A stretch of 64,000 nt of DNA from Acrasis kona (GCA_026419775.2 JAOPGA020000780.1:1-64000); one strand, 5' to 3'. Positions 32,890 to 47,495 are shown, counted from the stretch's first letter. The notes: generated by a model from the letters alone, not told the origin. Program-made: numbers and translations.

Positions 32890-35800
32890 TTATTCAGTCA
32901 TTACATCAACCTCCGATACCGAATCAGGTTCTCTACTGCTCTTATCGGTCCTTTCATCAGCCGATAACGTACCAAAAGAAGCCGCCTGCACAGGAGGACT
33001 CAAATCAGTTTCCATGGACTGCTTCTTGGCAATGGTATGTTTCTTGTACTTACTGCCGCTGCTATACTTTAACAATGCGCTTCTATCCAATCCGCTCGCA
33101 ATTTCGTTCTTGATGTAATCCAACGTCAAATTCAAAACTTCCATCGAACCCTTATCGCCGCTCTGTTTGAAACTACCGGCCCTCACCATTCCTCCGAATT
33201 GTATATTTTTCAAATTCAAATCATCCTTGAGGTGTTGACCACCATTACCACCACCGCTCATCATGCTCGCTCCGCCACCAGGACTATTATTATTCATCAA
33301 CAAATCTTGATGAACAAAACTATTGCCGCCAGTCGTAGAATCGTTCTTTCCGCCACACATCATCATGGTATTTATCAAACTCAAACTAACTTCCACGATT
33401 CTGCTGCTCGTTGCAGTTTTATAAACGTCGATTACTCTTGGCATCACATCTGGATAAACGCATTCAAACACGTTTGGAATCTTTTTAAAAGCTTCGCTCA
33501 AAACACCATAAATATGCTCTCGATACATTCCTGGTTCGAATTCTACGTTTTCGACCACCGTTAATAAATAACGAGTGAACAAGAGAGCGCTGTGTGGATG
33601 ACCGAAAGTATCTTCGGTAAATAAAACAAAGTGGTCGCCTAATAGAGTAGATAAACTATCGTAATGATAAGGTATCAAAGCGGTGATATAACCCAAAATT
33701 TCGTTCACGTTTGGATTGACCTTATTGATTACATCTATTAATTTGGTACACATTTGTGCAGCTCTTTCTTTTGTTTCGCTCATTGTCAATCCCTTCATGA
33801 ACAATACGCTCATGGCGAACGAGAAATGAGTGTTGAAATTAATACCGATTGATTTTTCGAATTGATTGATGATTTGGATTTGAGAAGGAGAAGAATTGCA
33901 TTTTTGTAAAAAGTATTCTTCGAGTCCACCGCATTCCCTAAAGGAACGAGATTGACTGATTGCAGTCAATACGCAATCGAACAAGTGAACAACTGCGCTA
34001 AATAACACCGCGTCACATGTCGCTAGCAACATGCAACTGGTCAATAAGATTTTATTCAACACTGGATCATCTGGATTCATTTTACTACAATATTGACCCA
34101 GGCACAACAAGGCACTCACCGGCATATCGACAACTGCCGACGAACACGAAGAAGGAGAAGATTTGGAAGGTGGCGTGTTTGCGCTGTTATTACCGCCTCC
34201 AGATAACAACATGGTTGTAGAAGAAGAAGAAGAATTGGAAGAAGATTGATATTGACCATATGCACGTAACGACCCAACGAGCGCATCGAGTACAAATGGT
34301 AACGTATCGCTGGTGTCTTGACCAGGTCTAACCAACACGCCATAAGCAGTTAATGCTCTGCTCAACCACACCGGATGATTCCTCATGATTTGATCTCTGC
34401 ACATATCGGTCCATTCCTGTAACCACATTCTCTGTAAATCCGGTTGAACTTGAAAAACGCTCTTCAGCACGTCGACAAAGAAACTAACCAACGTCTCCAT
34501 GTCTCCCATTCGAGCAGGTTCCAATTCCTTTCGATGCGAATGAATGGTTTTGGAATCGAATGGATCCAACAACACATTCAAAACATCTTTACCGAGGAAC
34601 ATGTTTCTTAATTGACCCAAACGAGAGAAATGTTCCTGCATCACTCTCGAATCCAAACTAAGAGCAGTTGCTAACGAATGAATCACGTTGATCGCTAAGG
34701 AATGAACGGTTACTCTAAAGAACAAAGTGCCCCTTCCTACCAACAACGTAATCATGTGCAATAGAATGGGCAAATTGGAACGAACGCACACACAATCTTG
34801 AAAACTCAACATCATCAAGAATCGACAATAAATAATCATTTTGTCCCATGATGCGCTGTGGGATTCCGATTCGATTTGTGTGTCCATGCATTCCATCATT
34901 TGTGCTAATATTTCGTCCATGACGATATGCGAGCGCTGCGAAGATCCCAAAGTGACCATCAAGTCGTTTAGAATGTCCAAATGAACGCTGGTGACTCCTT
35001 CTTGAACAGCAGTTGCCAATATGCATTCGACGCTCAACATGACCAAACTATCGTCCTCTGCAATCTCTGCCCATATTTCGCTCAATAACGCAGGGTAGAT
35101 ATCTGGTTGCGAAACCGTACTTTGGACCAAACTAGGGAACCACTCCCTAATCATGACGATTCGTTGCGTTTCGTCATCTTGTTTGGCACGTGCATAACTC
35201 GTAGATAAGTTCTTGATCCATGGCTTCATGTACTTTAAACACAAGAACTTGTAAGGTAAGGAAACCTTATCGAAACCATTCAGGCATTCCCTGAGGAATT
35301 GTGGAGTTAAGAAGGGTTTGGCCAACGCTACTTGCTCGCTCAATTTGACTACCAAATTAGCAGTGTTGTGTGGTACGGCCAAATCTTGAGCCTCTAATAA
35401 CGTTACTGGGAAATCGAATTGTTGAGCGAGCGCAGCTAATAGATTATAAGCCTCGCTACGTGTTTTTGGAAATTTGGATTCCAAATTCAAGAAACTCAAA
35501 TTCAACATCATTCCAGGAATATCGTCCTGATTGATTGTTTTTGTGGATGGCGAATGCGAATCTTTTTGATTTACTTTTCGTTCGTTATGGAACCGAACGA
35601 TGCTGGAATGAATGGCCATGACCAACTGCTCGTTATTTTCCGTTCGTAACAATAAATGTTCCTTGCTAATTTCGTATTCGATTTTGACTTGTTTGAATGA
35701 TGCATGATGATTTTGTTCAATTTTGGCATCGACGATGGCATTAATGTCTATGAAATCAACCACACGAGTTTCCAATCCAATCACGTTTACTTTCTTTTGG

Positions 35801-38800
35801 ATGACCGCCAACTTGTCCGCCGTCAGTTTCAAAATGGCATCCGATTGCGATCCCTTATCGCCAACGACCCATGCTGGAGAAATGGTCGTGTGAACGTGCG
35901 AATCGAAATCCAACATGCTCGATTCTGGTAATTCAATGTGATCTTGATTGATGCATGTCGTAAATTCTTTCAAATTGGTGACGAATCGAATCTTTTTGAA
36001 TAATTTCCTGGATACGATCCTTGGTAATTTTTTACATTGTTCTCTGAAATGAGAGTTGGGATTATAAATGATTAATTTTGCTAAATTTTTTCTACCGCCA
36101 TGTGGTATGATCTTATAAAACGAAATCAAATTCTTCGAATCGAAATCAAATCCTTCGTCCGTACAATCCAACACCATTTCGTAAGGTTTCGTGAATACGG
36201 TCTGAAGTGTTTTTAAAATGTGATAGAATAAATGTTCCAACGAAATGTCGGTGTTTTGTAAATGTCTAGGGACGAAATATAACACTGGTCGTTGATCGAC
36301 GCTGAGCGATTGACCCAAATAAAAGATTTTCTTTTCTTGGATCGATTTCAAATCTACTGATTTGAACATGACTAGGTACTGATTGAATTTGGAATTGCTA
36401 TACATTTCTGCAGAGTTATTCGAAGGGTTCGAATGAGCGGGCAATTGTTTTTGTTTTTCGGGCGGTCTGCCCAATTCGCTCATTACGTTTTGTAACTTAT
36501 CGACCAATTCTGGAGACGACAAATTGGTCTTGTGTTGTAATTTATCAATGTTGGCATATACGAATCGATGTAAGCAATGTAAACAAGAATCACGAACGTC
36601 ATCTGCCAAAGTGTAGTGATCCTTGATGATTAGCGATTGGTTAATTTCGCAAACCGAATCGAAGAAATCTCTGCTCTTTTGTAAATTATTCACGATGAAT
36701 CCATCCAATGGCTGCATGTAAGCTTCTTTGACCGTTTTGCTAAACTTGACGCCGTTGGCTACGTTTTGTAATAACTTTGTGACCAACAACAAACAACGAC
36801 TTGCTTGAGTGGATGGTTGTTCGTCGACGATGCCGAATCCTTTAGGAGCGACGATCGCTGGATTCAAGAATCGAAGGAATAATAAACCGCCGATGGCCAC
36901 GTGTCTAGGATCGTGTCCTTGTTCGGTATCCGGATCCACTTGTTGATTAGGAAACTTTTCTTGTACCCTCTTACCGAGGTAATTACAAATCAAACGAATG
37001 CTATCGGGACAATTGCTCGACACGACTCGATCGAACACGATTTGGGCCAATCTCATCAAATTGGTAACATTCTTGTTCAAATCGTCTTGACCTGATTTTA
37101 ATTTTAGGGGATCGACTTCGAAGTGAATGGGATTGTTACAAATGTCATTGATCAAATCTTTTAACGTGGTCACCAAGTAATCCGTTCCTACGATCACGCA
37201 ATAAGCAGTTAACATTTTGCTTGCTGCCGAATTGGCCCTGAACAACGTTCCTGGAGAATTGGTAGAATCGACCTCGCTATCGATCGCACACAACAACAAT
37301 TCTTGAGCCTTGTTCTTTTCTGCGAATAATTTGACCATCGATTTACACAATTCGTCCAGATCGCTCATGGATGCATTTTGTAAGATGCTGAGTGCCAACG
37401 TCATTTGATTTTCCGATAAAACTTGTAACATTTTATCATACTTATGAACAGGTTGGTTCATCGAAGAATCTTGATCCGTCAATTTGATTCCTTGTTTCAT
37501 CACTTTGGTCAATACTGCCAAAAAGGCACTCCTTGTTTCTTGATCTTCCACGTAGGCCATCTTCATGAATTGTTCCAGTCCATAATTCATGTTCGATTCT
37601 AATAAATTACCCAACGACATGATCGTATATTCTCTTAATTGAGAATGAGATTCTTTATCTTTGCGAGATCTGGTGAGATATCCTTTCAAAAAATTAAAGT
37701 ATTTGAGGAATTCACGTTTGTTGGCTTCTTGGGGATTTTGTTTATCCTTGTCGTTCGCTCTTTTGATTTTCGAAAGCACCAGGCCTTTGAGCACGCTGGC
37801 GATCGCTCTCATGCACAGAGCATCCAAATCTCTAAACGTTACGTCTTGGTGATGATTGGAAGTGGTGCTGTGCGATCGTTGAAGCACCACTTTGATGGAT
37901 GACGAAGAGATGCCATCTTCGTGAATTTCGGATTGCGAATTGGAATTGTTACCTCCTCCAATGTTGGTAGCGTTATTGGAAACTACTTTACTGCTGGCGC
38001 TCTTTGCAGCAAAGTCGCTGGTCCATTCCGTTATTTTTTGTAATACGTTGAATCGGAACGAAATTTCGTTTCCCATGTTGATGAAATCTTTTTTGGCCAT
38101 CATGGTTTCGATCAAGATGCACAATTTACATTTCACGCGGACCGTATCGGGCGATAATACCAGTTGGGAACAATACTGAACGAAGCATTGAATCAGCGCT
38201 TCGAAATTGGCCAACGACAAATCTTCGACGCTCTCTTCTGCTTGTTCGATTACGCTCTTTACGATGTGTATGGATTGATCGACGAATAGAGTGCTGGTCT
38301 GACTCACTTTGACTCCACCTTCGTCGCCAAAGAATTGACCCACTTGAGCATGTAAATTCTGGAATAAAATTCCATAAAGAGATGGAGACAAATCGGTACC
38401 GATCGTCTGAGTGACCCAATCTCTGATCACTGGATGTTCGCATGTGACCAATCTCATGAGATCCTTGATGAGATCGTCGGTCACATCGGTGTTTTTTACG
38501 TTCTGGTTGCGTCCTTGATAAACGGTGTTCTCTCCGGCTGTTTGTAAACAAACTCCGCTCAATGCACACAAGAAGGCGGTGTAATTCTTCCACATGCTTT
38601 TTTGTTTGGCGAGATTATTGGAGTGATGTCCGTTATCGTCCAAACTATCTTTTGATTTGTTCGCTCCATCTAGTAATCTTCTCGTATAAGTGTTCCATCG
38701 GCTGTACACTTCCAAAAAGGCCGATAGGTTTGCTTTGGTCTGTAATTCGACCCTTCGGAGTAACTTTCGAATGCCCTTGTGTTGTTGCGATCGACTACCT

Positions 38801-41271
38801 CTGCCCAAATTAATCCAAATGATGATAAATTTTCTATATAATGCATAATTGGCCAAAATACCATTCGACTTGCTCTCTTTGGTTCCGATAATGTCGATTT
38901 GGTCACATAGGTCTCCAAAGCATGATGCGGCAGTCGCCCACACTTCCACTTCGGTAGAGCATAACAGAACCAATAATGTTGCTTCGGCGCTCTCCCATAA
39001 CTGAACGTGTTTTCGACTCTTGAAATGTTCGGGAGTGATCTTGTTGCCGTGTTGTAACAAGAAGCGGTTGCAACTGGAGATTACTTCCTTGACGAGATCT
39101 AAAATGGTTTTGACGTTATTGGATTGGATCTCCTTATCTTCTTGTAAACTAATGCATAATTGGGTGATGACGATGCTACTACATTCGATGAATGCAGATG
39201 CGACATCATCGGGATGCCATTGAAGTACGTACTTGGTGTCGAATAGTTTTTGTAACAAACGATAGGCTCTGTTTACGATTTGTTGATGACTCACATCGAC
39301 CAAACAATTTGTCAATCCCTTGAATAAATACAAAACGTCGTTAATGTGACCTTGACTGGTATCGCTACAATTTTCTAATGCGAGCATGGGTTCGGTGTAG
39401 AACACTGCGATCAAGTTGAGCAGCGTTTCCGTGGTGTGGTTTGCATCTTGTACCTTTTGTTGTTGTTGTAATCCTTGTTTGTTTGTTGTTTGTGGTTGAT
39501 TGGTCTGTGCCGCGTTTTGTTTGGCCAAAATTTTTTCCTGGTTGAGTAAATCTTGGAACATTAAACGAAGAGGTTTCGCAATGTGGACATAACTAGAAGT
39601 CAAAGTCGGGTGCCATGGAAGAGCTCCCTCTCTTTGAGCAAGTTTCAATAATGCTTTGGTCATTGCCAATTTGAACACGCCAGGTCCCTTCATGCACAAT
39701 GGGAAAATGTTACTGATCACATTGATCTGATTGATGGGATAGTAACTAACCAAGAATTCGACCATTAGGTTGATTTCGGCCTTGTTGACGTCAACATTTG
39801 CAGAATCGGTCAGTCCGAAACGTTCTTGTAATGTTCTTTGATCTTCATTCACAATCAAACGAAGTGCGACCGAAATACGAGATGCACCGGAATCGGCGGT
39901 TGATGGTCCTTTGGGGAGATACGTAGCAGCTTTACACAAATCAACAAAACAAACGGTGCTTACAACTTCCTTGGTTGACTTCAATGACTTTCTTGCATTC
40001 TCGAAAAACTTTCTTTGCTTCTTTGGCGGTTCCGGTATTTTACTCGTTTTACCTTCCTTCAAGAACATGATGACTTGTTCAAAGTTTTTGGGGCTCAATA
40101 ACAATAACATTGTTTGTAAAGGCCACAATTGAGCGCTGTTTCTTTTTAATTTGCGATCGTAAATCATGTCGAATAATTTATCGACATTTTCGTTAAGGTA
40201 AGGTTTGTTCTTGCACAAGTTCATGAATTGATAGGGATAGTTAATGATCCAATTCCAAATGGCTTGTCGAAGTGGAGGGGCCACGGATATGAGAGCGTGC
40301 TTCTTGAATTTGACTTGAGTGTCGGTGAGAAGGTTGATGAGCCTCGATAATTTGTTTTCGTCGAAACAAACGAATTCAATCATGCTGCATACGGATGGAT
40401 CAATCTCGTCGACTTTCATGGTCTTGATCGAACTTTCGATGCGCAAGAATACCGTTTCGAAACTAATTACCGATAGTTTGAAAAGTACGCGCGCTGCCAA
40501 ATGTTTGAGCAAAGTGGGAGTGGCTTTTGTCGTTCCCATCATTGTCTTCTCTGGCGTGGGTGATAATTGGTCCATGATGTAGCTTAATAAAGTTTGTGCA
40601 AGGCGATCGTCCAACTTTGGTAATTTGTCCATGTTAAATCCTGAACCTGATAATTCGTCTTCGGGGCTTACTGGTTTATCTGTCGACGACGTTGCGGAGC
40701 TCGTGTTGTTGTCTTCATTGGTGGCCTGCTTTGGATCCTCCTCCTCTTCGTCCTTTGTTGTCAATTCTCCAAGATCGACCAAAAAGTCATCATCAAATCT
40801 CAAGTCGAGCTTGTCGAAACCAATGGCAGCCGATAAAGTTTTGAAAATGAGTTGAAAAATGATGATTTTGCTCCTAACGAAACGGTCGTAGTGGTCCTCG
40901 TCAACGGAGGAGGGAGCAGCGCTTTGGGCTGTGGAATCCTGTCTGAGAAGGTTTGGAGAAGAATTCACATTCGGTAGGTCTCTAGGTGTGTGTAAGGTGT
41001 TCGTAAGGTTTGTTGTTTGATTTTGTTGCGTGTTGTTCTGGTACTGCTTCGTTAAGGTGGTGTACAAATGTATTAATCCGTTCAAGACTGCCTCCAACTT
41101 GTAGTGAGATATTTTAATGAGTGAAGTGGCGTTCTGCTTCAAATCACCCATCTTGTTCACAGTCGTCTTTGAAGCGAATGGTAGCTATGAGACGTTAATT
41201 TTGTCGACTCTTTCGATAAAACGTACCAGCGTTGCTGTCCGGTCTATAAGACCTGTGATGAGTGATTCCAT
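32890..41271 (-). CDS. Neurofibromin-type Ras GTPase-activating protein
   Basis: Accelerates GTP hydrolysis on Ras. Exon 1, 41271-41227, encodes 15 residues (MESLITGLIDRTATL). A 42-nt intron (41226-41185) joins it in phase to the single huge exon 41184-32890, giving about 2779 aa, close to animal neurofibromin. The RasGAP domain (about 1270-1520) keeps the arginine finger in TLFRANSAASK (Arg about 1330) and the FLRFLNPAIVAPKGFG block. It is followed by the SEC14-like/PH module (LYFVPRHLQNTDISLEHLFYH, KLIIYNPNSHF, about 1640-1900). The flanking parts are HEAT-like helices. The C-terminus is Ser/Gly-rich and ends SEVDVMTE. An exon of over 8 kb without a stop shows strong purifying selection. 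GTG at 41160 is internal, not the start. Confidence 0.93.
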
Positions 41272-41689
41272 GTTGGTTCCTTCAACACTAACGAATCCTA
41301 CAGTTATCCTTCTTTTTGAAAAAAAATATCATAAGAAATTGACTGATGGACAGGTGACAAAAGCCGTTACAATTACATTAATATCCAACTATTCAATTGC
41401 CATTTGTAGCGCCATCAATAAAAGTCAAGATCAATTATTATGCAAGTGATACTGATACCTGTATGCTTTTTCCTTGATTGCAAGTCGTATTTCCAAATCT
41501 TTAACGTAAAAGATTCATGAGTAACATTCAATAAAAATCATTTCCTGTTAAACATTCAATTTTTTCGTAAAATTTCAGAGTATTCACTACTGCCGCTTAT
41601 TGTCCTCTGAATGAAATACTCATCCTAAACGAGCTTTACAATATATTTTGGCATAACCACGACCAAGTTGTCTTACAAGAGCACAGCCT
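41272..41689. other. Divergent promoter region between neurofibromin and the CCCH protein
   Basis: No gene seen. A plus-strand frame here overlaps the neurofibromin first exon and has no supporting features. Confidence 0.55.
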
Positions 41690-44547
41690 ATGAATAATCA
41701 CAGGAGTGCATACAAACCAGCTACACATCGTCAAGATGCTGTAACAAATGATAGAGGAAACTCGTACGGTAGTTCACCAGCAAATCAACACAAAGTTCAG
41801 ATACCCTGTAAATACCATCAAATGTCAGGTGGTTGTAGAAATGGTAGTAACTGTAGATTCCTGCATGTTAAGGTAAAAATTTATAAAGTACAAAGTTTGA
41901 TAATTTCAGGCAAACACTTTCCACTCGAACCCAAAATACAACAGGAGGGATGAAGAACAATATTACGAAGATCAAGAGGACGACAATTATTACGATAACG
42001 AAAGGGAGGATGATAATGTTTCTACGTCCTCTGGTGGCTATAAACATCAAGGTAGGAGTACTACCCTACCAAACATCAACGCACACACACAAAACTTACA
42101 AACAGTAAAATCAAATTTGGACCAAGTTTCTTTGGTGCTACTCAGCAGAAGGCCTCTGCTCCATATAGTTGTTTTATTCTCCGGTGAATCTAGAGTACGA
42201 AATTATGCCGAGGAGGCACAAGAAGTTTTTCTAAGCAATGGAATAAATTGTTTTACTCAACTCGTCACAACACCGACTTTACAGAGTATTAAGCCAGAGA
42301 ATTTACAAGAAATTATAACGACTTCGACAGCGGAGTATTTAATTGTAATAGGTGACCGTAACATGAAGCACAGGACGTGCCATGCAAAAAAGTCGGGTAA
42401 ACTCTGCGAAGTTTCGGTAAGTCAACCGTACCATCCCTTTGGTCTAACCATGACAGCTTGATGATAGAATAGACGCCATATTGGATGAATGGGAACAAAA
42501 TCCCAACGTTAGTAGAACGTTAGACTCGTTAGACGTTGACGCTAGAGATTTATCGACAAGTCAAGTTCACGAGCTAGTACAATCACTTTCAGGGACGCGT
42601 CACATTGATGACCGCATCTCTCGCCTAAGGACAACAGTAAACGAATTACAAGAGTGGAGGTTCCCAAAAACAAAAAACTTTGACCATAACCAAAAGGACG
42701 AAAAAATGTTAAGCAAGTTTACTTCCAGTCAGAACAGCGCCATACGTTTACACAAGGATTTATCAAGCGCCACATTAATCATCAAAGGCATACCCACTAA
42801 TGATGTTGATGCCAAAGATGATTCATACGGAAGAGGTATCCTACTCAATGATCCTTCGTTCGAAAAGTCCGAACAAATATCTAACCAAATACGCATAGGG
42901 TCACAATTAAAGCAAGTACTTGCAAAAGAGTGCGACGGATTAATTTCAAAGGTGGAAATATTAGGAAACAAAATATCGGAAATTGCAAACAATTCTTCTC
43001 TTTGGGATGCTTACCTTAAAGAATACAGAAACGATTGTAAAAAGCAACAACGACAAGCTTCCTCTTCATCCATCACAAACAGTCAACACAACACAAAGAC
43101 TACTACAGAACCCATCACTACCAGTCAAGATAAAATCGAACCCATAGACGACAACGTATGGAGATGTAAGGACTGTACGTATCACAACCCCCTCAACGTT
43201 GATTCGTGTGAAATGTGTCACAAGCAAAGAGAAGACGAATGGACCACGAATAAAAAAAATACACGAAGGAGACATTCCGTCGAGGATCAATCTCCCACCA
43301 ATAACACATTATCAGCATCGACTTCCGTGGAAAAAAATGTTTCTTTTAAATTAAAAAAGAAACCTCAACTTGCTTCCAGCGCTCCACAGGCACCAATGGT
43401 CAGACAAATTCTAAAAAACGAAAAACCAGAATCAGTCGTCGTGGTCCACCACAATAACACAAATAACACCACCACTACCACTACTACTACCAATCACCAG
43501 CAGTCAATTAATAACAACAACACTCCAACTCCGCAGGTCAACCCCGCAGATTTTCCACAATTGAAAAAGAAAAAGACACCAAGCACAACCACCAGTCGCA
43601 ATCCATCTCCGCCTCCACCACCTCAACAACAACCTTCCGCAACCACTACATCGACTACCACATTACAACATTCAAACGACGAATTGGAACAATTAGGAAC
43701 AAACATCATCGGAACGGATAATCCAATCTACCTACCCGAATCTCACACGCCTACACCCAAACATGCATTTAGTAGTTCGTTGTTCGGAGATTCACATCTC
43801 CACGAATCTCCATTAGCATCTCCGCTCCATTCTCCGAGATCTAATTCAACGTGGGGACAATTTTCTCAACCCAAGCAAGTATTCTTCACTCCTTATCAAC
43901 AACAAGCGCCCATACAATCGCCCATCAGTAGCCCCTACCGAACGTCTTCTAATTTGAATAATCCATTTTCACAATCTAGCGACGATTCGCCAATAGGCAA
44001 CAACATTTGGAACAGTTTGAGCATTACGCCCATACAAGTTGTAGATCATCATCACCATCTAAATCACCATCATCATTTAAATCACATCAATCACAACATT
44101 CATCATCATGGATCAACATGGTCTTCTTATGATGGAGGAGCAGGTGGTGGCGATGTTTTTCAACCGATTATGGAAGGAACCGGTGGGATAGAAAAGAGTT
44201 TTTTTAATAGTGGTGGAGGTGGTACCGGCAGCGGACCTTCTTCGCAACCTAGTACACCTTCTTCTTCATCAGCAGGTGGTGGTATTTCGAACACATCATC
44301 TACCATAAATCAACATCACCTCGAGCAACAACACTTTGGTAGGAATACAATGGTGAATCAACCTTGTTTGGTGTGTGGAAGAGAAAGTATGTTTGAATGT
44401 AATTTTTGTGCAAGTATGAGGAGAAAAGGTATACCAATGTCCAACACTTTTTTTTGTAGTGGAGATTGTTTAAAAACAAAAGTATGGAAAGAACACCAAA
44501 AGATGCACGAGTCACAAAGGAATATACCTTATACGAAAAATATATGA
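41690..44547 (+). CDS. Multi-zinc-finger RNA-binding-type protein (CCCH, RanBP2, C6H2)
   Basis: Three exons, 41690-41872, 41910-42416 and 42457-44547, joined across 37- and 40-nt introns, give about 926 aa. A CCCH finger (CKYHQMSGGCRNGSNCRFLH, residues 40-59) starts the protein. Residues ~130-240 (HIVVLFSGESRVRNYAEEAQ, EYLIVIGDRNMKHRTCHAKK) resemble the anticodon-binding-like fold of NCOA5. A RanBP2-type finger (WRCKDCTYHNPLNVDSCEMC) lies near 463. Low-complexity Asn/Thr/Pro and His runs follow. The C-terminus is a C6H2 finger (CLVCGRESMFECNFCASMRR, TFFCSGDCLKTKVWKEHQKM) like that of methionine aminopeptidase 1, where it contacts ribosomes. I infer an mRNA- or ribosome-associated factor. The combination is not one I know. 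It converges on SMPD4 with 21 bp between. Confidence 0.85.
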
Positions 44548-44568
44548 AAATGTAAAATAAAAAAAATT

Positions 44569-47495
44569 TCATTGTTTTATTATGAATTGAATGATTAGCA
44601 TGAAGATTTTATACGCTACATAAATTAAAAATAATGCAAATAAATTTCTATAATCTGCAAGTGGACGTAAATTAATTCTTAATCTCTCTGGACAATCTTG
44701 ATCCATAATTTCTTGGTCAACTGGAACGCTCAAATTGGGTACGTTACGATGATACTCAAATAATTGACTACTCCTCAGGGCATCCACTCCGATATCCATC
44801 AATGCCTTCTTCAACAAGAGATAATAATAATTATGAGCCACTGGATTCAAATCAATTAGATGATTCCATCCATTTTCAAATTTATGATTCAGATGGAATT
44901 TGTCAATTACCAAATGATGAAATTTATCGACCGATCCATCAACAATTCGAATCAAAAAATCAATCAAATTTCTACGATTACCGCTCGTAAATGTTCTCAA
45001 CACTGGTACGTTTAATTTATAAATTTTCCTTTCGATCCAATTATTAATTCTTTCGGATGCAACGACCATCAATCTAACCAACCAATCGATTTCAAATTCA
45101 TCAAATGGTGTTTTGTACAAAGAATCACCCAAGAATGGTACGTTTAAAGAATCACATTTCTTCAATCCATTCACCACTTGAATCTTTCCCATCATTGTTA
45201 ATTTCATTGTTTCTGGATTTGTTTCTGCCAAATAACTCTTGTGATAAATTTTCGAATTTCGATTCGATTTGGATCCATCCGAAAATTGAACCAATATAAA
45301 ATTCATGATTTGATTCAAAATTGGTAATTTTTTATGATTTGATTTTGAATGGAATTGTTGATCGGAATCATTCAAATGTCGATCGGATTCGTGAGATGTG
45401 AGATTGGATTGTTTGGATTGATCCAATCTAATTTTTAATGATTCTTGTAACATTTGATCATCGCCCATTCCAAATAATTTACCCATGTTGATGTAAATGT
45501 TCTTTACGTAATCAATCATTCGGTGTCTATTTTCGTTTTCGTTTAATAATTGTGATTCGAATACCAAATCACGATCGTTGCTCAATGAATTGGAACGAGA
45601 CGATGCTGAAGAATTTGATAATCCGAAAAATCCAAATAAATTAGATTTTTGTGATGACGATGATGGTAATGATGAAGATGACGATTGATTAAAATTTGAT
45701 AATTTGGAATCCGATAGGGTCAGATTAACATAGACATCTTCACATTGTCTCATGATGAATCTAGTGGATTCAACATTCGTAGGAGATACAATGCTCGTGT
45801 AATTTCCAATTCCACCATCCATCATTGAAATGTGATCCATCAAGAATTTACCAAATGGATTGTTCATGAATGTCGGTTGACCTCCCTTTGTAATCAAATC
45901 GGCATCCATCTCGATTCCATTTAACATGATGCCGTAAGCATGTAAAAAGCGTTTGATGAATAGATCGATGGCCTGTAGGTCGTTACTGCGTTTGGTTGAT
46001 GCAAAGTAATGAATTAAATTTTGACTCGAGATGAGTGATGTTAACATTGCGTATAGATTACTATAAAAGCACCAATTACAAATCACAAATGGTTTCCATT
46101 CCAAAATGGATTCTAATGATGATTGGGTCCATGGAAAAATGTAAGACGACCATAACGAAAGTATGCGATGTAACGAGACCGGTTGATCGAATGGGTGTTT
46201 GATGACGAGACCCATCTCGGGCCATGTCATGAGAGCTGCTTTTAAAAATGTATAAAGTGGTTGATGGATGATCTTGATTGGTGTTTTCGAAAGTATGGGC
46301 GGAACGATTAAATGTCGCGAAAGTTGATAGGCTGCTGACGCTGTTGTGACTGGTGATGAAATAATGTTTCGGTGATGATGATGATCCTTGTTTTGGTTCA
46401 TTTGTTCAAGCGCTGGTGGTACCGACTGACTCTTTAGTAAATGTCTCACAACGTTCTTACTTGACTCCATGACACGTACTGAGTGTTCTACGAACGGAAC
46501 GGAAAATTGTATTTCTTCGGTGGCTGCAGAGTTTGGAAGCGTTACTGCTTGTCTATCGTGGTAGGATCCCATCCAAAAGTCAACTAGGATCAGTAAAAAC
46601 TCTTCTGCCAAATGTTGATCTACTAGTGGAGGTTGTTGTTGGAGGGATGGATCAAGAAGGAATGGAACGCTGGTCGGATAAAACAATTGAAGGTATTGTT
46701 CAAGAAGGATTGGATAGGGAGCGTTGATTTGTGAAGAATGGTCGCTTGTTAAAAAATCAGGTTGACTGGGGTTTCCTTTTGGTGAGGTTGTGAATTTTTG
46801 CATGAAGCGGTTGCCAAAGGATTCGGTTGTGCTGTTCTTCTATGGATTGTGAATAAAAATGAATGTTGATTGCTTACGGGTGCTCTCATGTTAATGTTTT
46901 TACGAAAGTCTAAAATGAAACTTGCAAAGTTAAATGTATAATATTCAAACATGGCTTTGAAGGTTAATGAAATGATCAGATGAATGTACATACTAAGCAT
47001 GATGACGTCCATCTTGTTCTGATGGGTGGCAGTTTCAAGTTTATAATAGTAATAATTTAAAAGCGATGAAATGTCACCGGTTTCGATCTTTCTTCTTACT
47101 TTGAACTACATGTTGTGAAATTTATTGTATATTGGATCTTACTGGTAATCTCAAGATGGGGAATTCAAAAGAGTACTCTGGACCCCTCATCACGGTAAAC
47201 ATGACCTTGAACAATGGTCCATCCGGTCCAAGAAGGTACATTAGATTGTTATATAAAACTTGGTCAAATTGAGCTTCTTCTAACCAACATTTACTGTTTG
47301 CGTGAATAATCATTCGTAATTTAGCGCTAACCTCTCGTGTCCAAATATTACTGAGCATAGTTTGGGAAAGAATGCATAGCATGATTGCTCATCCTCGGTT
47401 CTATCGCATATTGCTTGTAAATACTCTGATACTTTCGAACACGAAGTACGAGAGTCGGGTGTATCAAGAATTCTACCAAGGTCAAACGATGACAT
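44569..47495 (-). CDS. Sphingomyelin phosphodiesterase 4 (neutral sphingomyelinase 3) homolog
   Basis: ER/nuclear-envelope membrane protein of the SMPD4 family. Four exons on the minus strand, 47495-47332, 47293-47143, 47105-46878 and 46839-44569, separated by 38-, 37- and 38-nt introns, give exactly 937 codons plus stop. The N-terminus matches the family in order: FFPKLCSVIFGHE, LLGPDGPLFKVMF, EYSFEFPILRLP and FEYYTFNFASFIL correspond to the animal FLDPSGPMMKLVY, EYKFEFPVSYLP and FEYYMFYFALSLI. The middle contains WGSY-like helices with Asn/Ser-rich insertions. The C-terminus ends with a transmembrane helix (NLFALFLIYVAYKIFMLIIQ), as in the family. Catalysis by SMPD4 is debated; its role in nuclear-pore/ER organisation is better supported. 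Confidence 0.9.
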
